A stretch of 34,906 nt of DNA from Pseudomonadota bacterium. GTDB taxonomy: Bacteria > Pseudomonadota > Alphaproteobacteria > Rhodospirillales > Magnetospirillaceae. The stretch covers positions 1-34,906 of the forward strand of contig JAKAFA010000004.1 of NCBI GenBank assembly GCA_021818185.1. The letters are read 5' to 3'. Every line of letters begins with the position of its first letter. Within the stretch, counting starts at the first letter, position 1. Both the position numbers and the translations under genes were made by a program. This document shows positions 27,891 to 34,906 of this stretch, in pieces. The notes under the pieces are model-generated. The model had not been told where the DNA came from and ran no database searches. It saw nothing but the letters and a program-made list of their open reading frames with translations.

Positions 27891-30482
27891 TCAGTACAGG
27901 CCGCCCGGCGCAGGCGCCGGAGCCGGCGCGGCGGCGGGCACGGCGGCGGGGGCCGGCGTGCCGGAGCCGGGAGCGGCCGGCGCCGGTCCGGCGGGACCGG
28001 CGGCATCGGTGGCGGGGCCGGCGTTCAGCGGGGTGAAGCTGTAGCCCGGATCGGCGGGATTGCCCTGCAACACGTCCTCGTCATCGGCCGGCAGGCGGTC
28101 GTCGGCCTTGAACGCCTCCCAGATCGCCCTGGGATCGCTGCCCATCACCGGCTTGCCGGTGATCAGGTCCACCCGCACCATGCGCACGCCCGGGGGCACG
28201 CGGAACGGCGTGGCCGGCTTGTCCTTCAGCGCCTCGGCCATGAAGTCGCGGAACACCGGCGCGGCGACCCGGGCGCCGGTTTCGTGCTTGCCCAGGGTCT
28301 GCGGCTCGTCGAACCCGACGAACACCCCGACCGCCAGGTCGGGGGAGAAGCCGACGAACCAGGTGTCGAAGCTGTCGTTGGAGGTGCCGGTCTTGCCGGC
28401 CAGCGGCTTGCCCACCGATGAGACGATCCGGCCGGTGCCGCGCTGGACCACGCCTTCCAGGATGTGGACCATCTGGTAGGCGGACACCGGGTCCACCAGC
28501 TGCTCGCGGATGTCCGGCAGGCGCGGCATGTCCTGGCCGGTGTACTGCACCTGCCAGCAGCCGTCGCAGAACCGCTTGTCGTGGGTGTAGATGGTGTGGC
28601 CCTGGCGATCCTGGATGCGGTCGATCAGGGTCGGGGTGATCTTCTTGCCGCCGTTGACCAGCATGGCGTAGGCGGCGGTCATCTTCAGCACCGTGGTGTC
28701 GCCGGCCCCCAGGGCATAGGCCAGCTGGTTGGGCAGGCGGTCGTAGATGCCGAACGCCGCGGCGGTCTTGGAGATGGCCGGCATGCCGATGGCCTGGGCC
28801 AGCCGCACGGTCATCAGGTTGCGCGACTTTTCGATGCCGACCCTCAGCGTGGCCGGACCGAGGAAGTCGTTTTCGTAGTTCTTCGGCCGCCACAGCGGCA
28901 GACCGGGGCCCTGCGGCAGGGCGATGGGGGCATCAAGCACCAGCGAGGACGGCGTGTAGCCGCGTTCCAGGGCGGTGATGTAGACGAAGGGCTTGAAGGA
29001 CGAGCCCGGCTGCCGTTCCGCCTGGGTGGCGCGGTTGAACTGGCTCTTGGAATAGGACCAGCCGCCGACCATGGCCAGCACGCGGCCCGTATGGGGGTCC
29101 ATGGCCACCAGGGCCCCCTCGACCTTGGGGATCTGGCGCAGCACATAGGTGCCCGGCGGATAGGGACGGTTGTCCTCGCCACGGGTCACCGGCTCGACCA
29201 GGACCACGTCTCCCGGATGCACCACGTCGGAGGGCCGGCGCGGCGCGGCGCCCACCTGCTGGTGGATCAGCCAGGGTCGCGCCCATTTCATTTCGGCCCA
29301 GGGAATGATGCCGGTCGCGCCGTTGGCGAAGCCGATGGAGGTGTCGCGCTCGCTGACCGACAGGACGACGGCGGTCTGCCAAGGCTCGGCCCCGGCCGGC
29401 GCCGGCACGGCGGCCAGCCGCTGCGCCCAGCCGGCGCCGGGGTCGATATGGGCCACCGGTCCGCGCCAGCCATGACGGATATCGTAGGCCATCAGCCCGT
29501 TGCGCAGCACCCGCGAGGCCAGGGCCTGGAGCTTGGCGTCGACCGTCGAACGCACCACCAAGCCGCCCTTGTACAGCGCCGCCTCGCCGTAGCGCGCGGC
29601 CAGTTCGCGGCGGATGTCCTCGGCGAAGTAATCGGCGCCGACGATCATCTGGGCCGCATCGCGCTTGCGCAGCACCAGCGGCTCGGCGATGGCCTGCTCG
29701 TATTCGGCCCGGGTGATCTTGCCGTCGTCCAGCAGGCGGCCGATCACCCAGTCGCGCCGGTCCTTGGCAGCCTGGGGATGGATTCGCGGGTTGTAGTTGT
29801 TGGGCCCCTTGGGCAGGGCCGCCAGGAAGGCGGCCTCGGCGATGGTCAGGTCGTCCAGGCTCTTGTCGAAATAAGTCTGGGCCGCCGCCGCCACCCCGTA
29901 CGAGCCCATGCCGAGATAGATCTCGTTGAGATAGAGTTCGAGGATGTGGTCCTTGGTGAAGGCCCGCTCGATGCGGAAGGCGAGGATGGCCTCCTTGATC
30001 TTGCGCGACAACGAGACTTCGTTGGTCAGCAGGAAGTTCTTGGCCACCTGCTGCGTGATGGTCGATGCCCCCACCGGCCGGCGATCGTTGCCCAGGCCCT
30101 TGTTGCGCAGGTTGATCAGGACGGCGCGCAGGATGCCGACGGGGTCGACGCCGGCATGCTGGTAGAAATCCTTGTCCTCGGCTGCCAGGAACGATTGCTT
30201 GACCCGCTCGGGAATAGCCGCCAGCGGGACGAACATCCGGTTTTCCTTGGCGTATTCCGCCACCAGCCGGCCGTCGCCACCATAGACCCGGGTGGTCACC
30301 GGCGGCTCGTAATGGGCCAGCTGGTGGTAATCGGGCAGCCCCCGGCCATAATGCCAGAACACATACAAAGCTCCGCCGGCCACCGTAGCGGCCATCAGGA
30401 ACATGACGCTCAGGAAAACGGCAAGAAAACGGAGCACGGAAGAACCTGTGATCGTTGGAACGGGCGGCCCCCGGCGGCGCAA
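27891..30482 (-). CDS. mrcA: Penicillin-binding protein 1A (transglycosylase/transpeptidase)
   Basis: SFLAAEDKDFYQHAGVDPVGILRAV...GASTITQQVAKNFLLTNEVSLSRKIKEAILAFRIE...QPGSSFKPFVYITALERGYTPSSLV...GKTGTSNDSFDTWFVGFSPDLAVGVFVGFDEPQ. Start uncertain by a few codons. Confidence 0.96.
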   Translation of the reverse strand: MRRRGPPVPTITGSSVLRFLAVFLSVMFLMAATVAGGALYVFWHYGRGLPDYHQLAHYEPPVTTRVYGGDGRLVAEYAKENRMFVPLAAIPERVKQSFLAAEDKDFYQHAGVDPVGILRAVLINLRNKGLGNDRRPVGASTITQQVAKNFLLTNEVSLSRKIKEAILAFRIERAFTKDHILELYLNEIYLGMGSYGVAAAAQTYFDKSLDDLTIAEAAFLAALPKGPNNYNPRIHPQAAKDRRDWVIGRLLDDGKITRAEYEQAIAEPLVLRKRDAAQMIVGADYFAEDIRRELAARYGEAALYKGGLVVRSTVDAKLQALASRVLRNGLMAYDIRHGWRGPVAHIDPGAGWAQRLAAVPAPAGAEPWQTAVVLSVSERDTSIGFANGATGIIPWAEMKWARPWLIHQQVGAAPRRPSDVVHPGDVVLVEPVTRGEDNRPYPPGTYVLRQIPKVEGALVAMDPHTGRVLAMVGGWSYSKSQFNRATQAERQPGSSFKPFVYITALERGYTPSSLVLDAPIALPQGPGLPLWRPKNYENDFLGPATLRVGIEKSRNLMTVRLAQAIGMPAISKTAAAFGIYDRLPNQLAYALGAGDTTVLKMTAAYAMLVNGGKKITPTLIDRIQDRQGHTIYTHDKRFCDGCWQVQYTGQDMPRLPDIREQLVDPVSAYQMVHILEGVVQRGTGRIVSSVGKPLAGKTGTSNDSFDTWFVGFSPDLAVGVFVGFDEPQTLGKHETGARVAAPVFRDFMAEALKDKPATPFRVPPGVRMVRVDLITGKPVMGSDPRAIWEAFKADDRLPADDEDVLQGNPADPGYSFTPLNAGPATDAAGPAGPAPAAPGSGTPAPAAVPAAAPAPAPAPGGLY

Positions 30483-30546
30483 TCCGTCCGGCCGGTCCTA
30501 CTCCCGGCCGAAGTTCCCGTCAAGGGTGCCGAGGCCGGGCCGCCGG

Positions 30547-32169
30547 TCAAGGATGCCTCGCCTTTCGTTCCTGCTGGAAGAAGCGGACAACCGCGTGGGT
30601 GATGGCACGGGCCAGCCGGGCCCGGTAGGCCGGCGTGCGCAGATCGCGCTCCTCGGCCTCGTTGGACAGGTAGCCGGTCTCGATCAGCACCGCCGGCACG
30701 TCGGGCCCCTTCAGCACGGCAAAGCCGGCGAAACGGTGGGTATTGGTCAGCAGCACGGTTTCGTGACGCAAGGCGGCCACGATGTCGGAGGCGAAGGCGG
30801 CCGATCGGTTCATCGTCTCCCGCTGGGCCAGGTCGATCAGGATGTTGGCGACGTCGGCACTCTCATGGCTGAGATCGACGCCGGAGATCAGATCCGCCTT
30901 GTTTTCCTTGTCGGCCAACGCCTGCGCCTCGGTGTCCGAGGCGGTCTGCGACAGGGTGTAGATGGACAGGCCGCGGATTTGCGGGTCGTTGACCACGTTG
31001 GCGTGCAGCGAAATGAACAGGTCGGCGCCGTAACGCCGCGCGATGGCGACGCGCTCGCGCAGGGGAATGAAGACGTCGCGGTCGCGGGTCAGATGGACGT
31101 GGAACCGTCCGGTCCGTTCCAACTGCGCCTTCAGTTCCCGCGCCAGCGCCAGGGTGATGTATTTCTCGTAGATGCCCGACACCCCGGTGGCGCCCGGATC
31201 GACGCCGCCGTGGCCGGGATCGATGACGATGACCGGCTTGCCGTCGCCATGCGCCCGCCTGGGGGTGGGCAGCGGCGCCATCACCGGCGCGGCGACGGGG
31301 GTCACCGGCAGGGCCTGGGCCGGCGGCGGGGCCGGCGCCACCGCCGGAATGGCCGCCACCGGCCGCTCGGGCGGCGGCGGCATCGGTGCTGACAGCATCG
31401 GCCCGCCGCTCCAACCGGCCGGCTGGCCGCCTTCCGCCGCGCCCATCGCCTGCTCGGGCCGGGGCGGCGGCGGCGGGCGGACCTCGGAGCGGGTTGGGGA
31501 ATCCACCACCATCGGCGGCGACTCGGGCGGAGGGGCCGGGGTGGCGGCGGATGGCCCGGTCGGCGGCCCGGTCGGCGGCGCAGAGGCGGCCAGCGGCGAC
31601 ATCACCACGATGCCCGCCGTCGGCGTGGCCGGAGGCGCCGGTGCGGGGGACGGCGCCGGGGCCGGCGCCGATGCCGCGACCGCCGGACGGGGCGGCGGCG
31701 GGGCGCCCCGCCGCGCCATGCGGCGGGCGGGGCGCGACACGCCGGCCAGGAATTCTTCCTGGCTCACTTCCCTGAGGTCGAGGACGAACCGCCAGCCGCT
31801 GCCCTCCCGCGGGCTCATGGCGAAGGTGGCGTTGACCACCGCCGGGCGGCGCAGGCGGATCACCAGACGGCCGCCGTGTTCCGGCTCCCAGCGCAGGCCG
31901 GCCACCACCCCCACCGGCCTGGGCACCAGCAGCGGCGCGCGCCAGTCCACGCCCTCGCCGCTCAGCACCACCCGGTCGGGGTCGGCCAGCAGGCGGGCAT
32001 GCAGCGCCAGTTCCGACGAGGTATCGAGCGCCAGACGCGTGATCCCGTCGGGGTGCAAACCCAGACGCAGCGCCGACACCTCGGTGCGCGCCAGGGCGCC
32101 CGCGGGCGCCAGCACGGCGGCGGCAAGCAGGAGGAGGATACCGGCCAGAGTTCGAATCATGCGCCCCAT
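30547..32169 (-). CDS. N-acetylmuramoyl-L-alanine amidase with AMIN domain (AmiC-like)
   Basis: AMIN-like N-term, long Pro/Ala linker, KPVIVIDPGHGGVDPGATGVSGIYEKYITLALARELKAQLERTGRFHVHLTRDRDVFIPLRERVAIARRYGADLFISLHANV...VLIETGYLSNEAEERDL. Start could be 32160. Confidence 0.95.
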   Translation of the reverse strand: MGRMIRTLAGILLLLAAAVLAPAGALARTEVSALRLGLHPDGITRLALDTSSELALHARLLADPDRVVLSGEGVDWRAPLLVPRPVGVVAGLRWEPEHGGRLVIRLRRPAVVNATFAMSPREGSGWRFVLDLREVSQEEFLAGVSRPARRMARRGAPPPPRPAVAASAPAPAPSPAPAPPATPTAGIVVMSPLAASAPPTGPPTGPSAATPAPPPESPPMVVDSPTRSEVRPPPPPRPEQAMGAAEGGQPAGWSGGPMLSAPMPPPPERPVAAIPAVAPAPPPAQALPVTPVAAPVMAPLPTPRRAHGDGKPVIVIDPGHGGVDPGATGVSGIYEKYITLALARELKAQLERTGRFHVHLTRDRDVFIPLRERVAIARRYGADLFISLHANVVNDPQIRGLSIYTLSQTASDTEAQALADKENKADLISGVDLSHESADVANILIDLAQRETMNRSAAFASDIVAALRHETVLLTNTHRFAGFAVLKGPDVPAVLIETGYLSNEAEERDLRTPAYRARLARAITHAVVRFFQQERKARHP

Positions 32170-32325
32170 TTTCGCGCCAAAGACCTGAAGCGAGGGTTAA
32201 CACCTATAGCGCAGCCTGTCTTTGAACTTCAACTCGAAAGGCATTGATTCCGCTGACTCTTCCGGGATCGACACCCGGGCGGTGCACGCAGCTTCCGGAT
32301 AATCCGCACCCGGCCAATAAGATCG

Positions 32326-32354
32326 TTGTCGAAACTTTCGGCTACCGTTATGGT
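32326..32354 (+). promoter_or_regulatory. Candidate sigma70-type promoter for rne
   Basis: TTGTCG - 17 bp - TATGGT, about 280 bp upstream of the rne ATG. Confidence 0.3.
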
Positions 32355-32632
32355 GACGGGTCAGAGTTCGGAGAGCGGAGCGCCCGCACCCGGGCGATGG
32401 CGTCATCCCCGCGCAGCACATCGGTGCGCCGGGGCAAGGCGCCGGACCCCTGTTCTCCGGCAACCGTCAGCCCCTTTCCGAAGCCCCGCCATGGCAGTGC
32501 CGAGTCCCATCGTCCAGACCGCAAGCGTCCCGACCAGGGTATCGCCCGCAGGCGCCGTCGGCTTCGTCCTATGCAATTCCCGCCCTGCGACCCGTCAGGC
32601 GTCGCGGGCGGCGCCACGGAGATATCCAGTTA

Positions 32633-34906
32633 ATGGTAACGCGTATGCTGATCGATGCCACGCACCCGGAGGAGACCCGGGTGGTCGTGGTCAATGGAAC
32701 CCGCCTGGAAGAACTTGACGTCGAGACCAGCACCAAGAAACAGCTCAAAGGAAACATTTACCTCGCCAAGGTGGTAAGGGTCGAACCCTCCCTCCAGGCC
32801 GCCTTCGTCGAATACGGCGGCAACCGCCACGGCTTCCTGGCGTTCAGCGAGATCCACCCCGATTATTTCCAGATCCCGGTGGCCGACCGCCAGGCCCTGC
32901 TGGCGGCGCAGAACGCCGAGCATTTCCGCGAGACGGCCGACACCGCCGACGAGATCGGCACTCCCGTCGCCGCCCATGAGGGCGAGGCCCCCCTGGCCGA
33001 CGCCGGAGCCGCCGAGGAGAACGGTGGCGAGAACGGCGGAGGTGAAGGCGCCGCCCGCGAGAACGGCAGCGGCGAGAATGGCAACGGCGAGAATGGCAAC
33101 GGCGAAACCGGGGGCGCCGCGCCCGGCGAGGCGCCACGCCCCGCCCATGTGGAAACCGTAGGCGGCGACGAGGCCTCGGAACAGGAAATGGAGCGCCGGC
33201 GCGCCCGCCTGCTGCGCAATTACAAGATCCAGGAAGTCATCAAGCGCCGCCAGATCATGCTGGTACAGGTCGTCAAGGAGGAGCGCGGCAACAAGGGCGC
33301 CGCGCTGACCACCTACCTGTCGCTGGCCGGCCGCTACTGCGTACTGATGCCCAACACCGCCCGCGGCGGCGGGGTGTCGCGCAAGATCGTCAACGCCGTC
33401 GACCGCAAGCGGCTCAAGGCCATCGCCCAGGAGCTGGATATCCCGGAAGGCATGGCGGTGATCGTGCGCACCGCCGGCTCGGAGCGCTCGAAGGCGGAAA
33501 TCCGCCGCGACTACGAGTATCTGCTGCGCGCCTGGGACAATGTGCGCGAACTGACGCTGAACTCGAAGGCGCCGGCCCTGGTCTACGAGGAAGCCAGCCT
33601 GATCAAGCGGTCGATCCGCGACCTGTATAGCCGCGACATCGAGGAAGTGCTGGTCGACGGCGAGGAAGGCTACCGCCTGGCCAAGGACTATATGCGCATG
33701 CTGACCCCCAGCCATGCCAAAAAAGTCCAGCCGTACAAGGACCCGTCCATGCCGATGTTCCACCGCTACCAGGTGGAAAGCCAGCTGGACGCCATGCATA
33801 GCCCAGTGGTCCAACTGCGCTCCGGCGGCTATATCGTCATCAGCCAGACCGAGGCGTTGGTCGCTATCGACGTCAATTCAGGCCGCGCCACCAAGGAGCG
33901 CCATATCGAGGAGACGGCGCTCAAGACCAATCTGGAAGCGGCGGAGGAAATCGCCCGCCAGCTTCGGCTGCGCGACCTGGCCGGCCTGATCGTCATCGAC
34001 TTCATCGACATGGAGGAGAACCGCAACAACCATGCGGTGGAACGCCGGCTGAAGGAAGCGCTGAAACACGACCGCGCCCGCATCCAGGTCGGGCGCATCA
34101 GCCCCTTCGGCCTGCTGGAACTGTCGCGCCAGCGCCTGCGCCCCTCCTTGCAGGAAACCACCTTCACCCCCTGCCCGCATTGCGCCGGCACCGGGCTGGT
34201 CCGCTCGGTGGAATCGGCTGCCGTCCACGTGCTGCGCGCCATCGAGGAAGAGGGCATCCGGCGGCGGTCGGCGGAAATCACCGTCACCGTGTCGCCGGCC
34301 ATCGCGCTCTATATCCTCAACCAGAAGCGCGATGCCCTGGCCGCCATCGAACTGCGCTATCAGTTCCGGGTGCTGCTGGCCGGCGACGACACCCTGATCC
34401 CGCCGGCCTTCCGCATGGACCGGATCAAGGCTGAATTCCGCCCCGAAGAGGTGCGACAGATCGCCGCTCCGGCGGCGCCGGCCGTCGTCGAAGAGGACGA
34501 GGAACCCGAAGAGGCCGAAATCGAGGCCGAAGGCGAGGAGAAGGCCGAGGCCGAAGGACGGGGCGCCGCCAACGGCGAGGAATCGTCGGACGGCCGCCGC
34601 CGCCGCCGCCGCCGCCGCCGCAAGCGGCGGGGCGAGCCGGGCGCGCCGGGTGAATTCGCCGCCGGCGCCGAAGCCGAGGAAGTCGAAGGCGAGGAAGCCG
34701 GCGAAGCCAGCGAACAGGCCGCCGAGGAGGAAGGCGCCGAGGACGGCGGCGCGGAAGCCGAAGCGGAAGGCGAGGGCGAAGGCGAAGGCGAAGGCGAACT
34801 GGACGGTGAAGGCGACGCCGATGGCCAGCAGCGCAAGCGCCGCCGTGGCCGCCGCGGCGGCCGCCGCCGTCGTCGGGGCGAGACCGTCGGCGAAACCGCC
34901 GAGGTG
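32633..34906 (+). CDS. rne: Ribonuclease E (5' part; runs off the window, no stop seen)
   Basis: MVTRMLIDATHPEETRVVVVNGTRLEELDVETSTKKQLKGNIYLAKVVRVEPSLQAAFVEYGGNRHGFLAFSEIHPDYFQIP...YIVISQTEALVAIDVNSGRATKERHIEETALKTNLEAAEEIARQLRLRDLAGLIVIDFIDM...FTPCPHCAGTG (Zn-link). Not in the ORF track because it is open at the window end. Confidence 0.97.
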   Translation, partial: MVTRMLIDATHPEETRVVVVNGTRLEELDVETSTKKQLKGNIYLAKVVRVEPSLQAAFVEYGGNRHGFLAFSEIHPDYFQIPVADRQALLAAQNAEHFRETADTADEIGTPVAAHEGEAPLADAGAAEENGGENGGGEGAARENGSGENGNGENGNGETGGAAPGEAPRPAHVETVGGDEASEQEMERRRARLLRNYKIQEVIKRRQIMLVQVVKEERGNKGAALTTYLSLAGRYCVLMPNTARGGGVSRKIVNAVDRKRLKAIAQELDIPEGMAVIVRTAGSERSKAEIRRDYEYLLRAWDNVRELTLNSKAPALVYEEASLIKRSIRDLYSRDIEEVLVDGEEGYRLAKDYMRMLTPSHAKKVQPYKDPSMPMFHRYQVESQLDAMHSPVVQLRSGGYIVISQTEALVAIDVNSGRATKERHIEETALKTNLEAAEEIARQLRLRDLAGLIVIDFIDMEENRNNHAVERRLKEALKHDRARIQVGRISPFGLLELSRQRLRPSLQETTFTPCPHCAGTGLVRSVESAAVHVLRAIEEEGIRRRSAEITVTVSPAIALYILNQKRDALAAIELRYQFRVLLAGDDTLIPPAFRMDRIKAEFRPEEVRQIAAPAAPAVVEEDEEPEEAEIEAEGEEKAEAEGRGAANGEESSDGRRRRRRRRRKRRGEPGAPGEFAAGAEAEEVEGEEAGEASEQAAEEEGAEDGGAEAEAEGEGEGEGEGELDGEGDADGQQRKRRRGRRGGRRRRRGETVGETAEV
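33014..33111 (+). repeat. Low-complexity ENG/GENG-encoding repeat inside the RNase E S1 domain
   Basis: GGCGAGAATGGCAAC x2 (33071-33100) flanked by diverged GAGAACGGC units; encodes ENGGENGGGEGAARENGSGENGNGENGNGET. Confidence 0.85.
34595..34621 (+). repeat. (CGC)9 trinucleotide tract encoding poly-Arg in RNase E C-terminal region
   Basis: Nine consecutive CGC codons. Confidence 0.9.

Noticed and set aside
28464-30602. 712-aa plus-strand ORF antisense to PBP1A
   Set aside because: Shadow ORF; the PBP1A reading is unambiguous.

Overview
High-GC, alphaproteobacterial-looking window (Magnetospirillum/Rhodospirillaceae-like from gene content; taxonomy is inferred), densely coding, with no rRNA, tRNA, CRISPR array or obvious transposon seen. 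Main blocks, left to right: (1) DUF1326 plus a probable DUF2182 partner. (2) A sensory block holding a PAS-GGDEF diguanylate cyclase, a hemerythrin-MCP-PilZ receptor and an Aer-like PAS-MCP-PilZ receptor, with a small methyltransferase between the two receptors. (3) Cold-shock protein and IF-1. (4) Rubrerythrin / CCG Fe-S protein / DUF3501 cluster. (5) Glycogen debranching enzyme. (6) Hybrid histidine kinase with a LOV-like but Cys-less PAS. (7) An Asp-rich microprotein next to two NarL-type regulators with degenerate receivers. (8) Lactate locus: lldP divergent from lutABC, then a soluble MCP with a CdaR-like sugar-diacid recognition domain, then an FAD/Fe-S D-lactate dehydrogenase. (9) Tim44-like protein, prfB, PBP1A, AmiC-type amidase and the 5' part of rne. 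Best candidates for under-described biology: the c-di-GMP/O2/redox chemoreceptor block, the chemoreceptor translationally coupled inside the lactate operon, and the paired atypical response regulators with their acidic partner. All domain calls come from motif reading; no searches were run.
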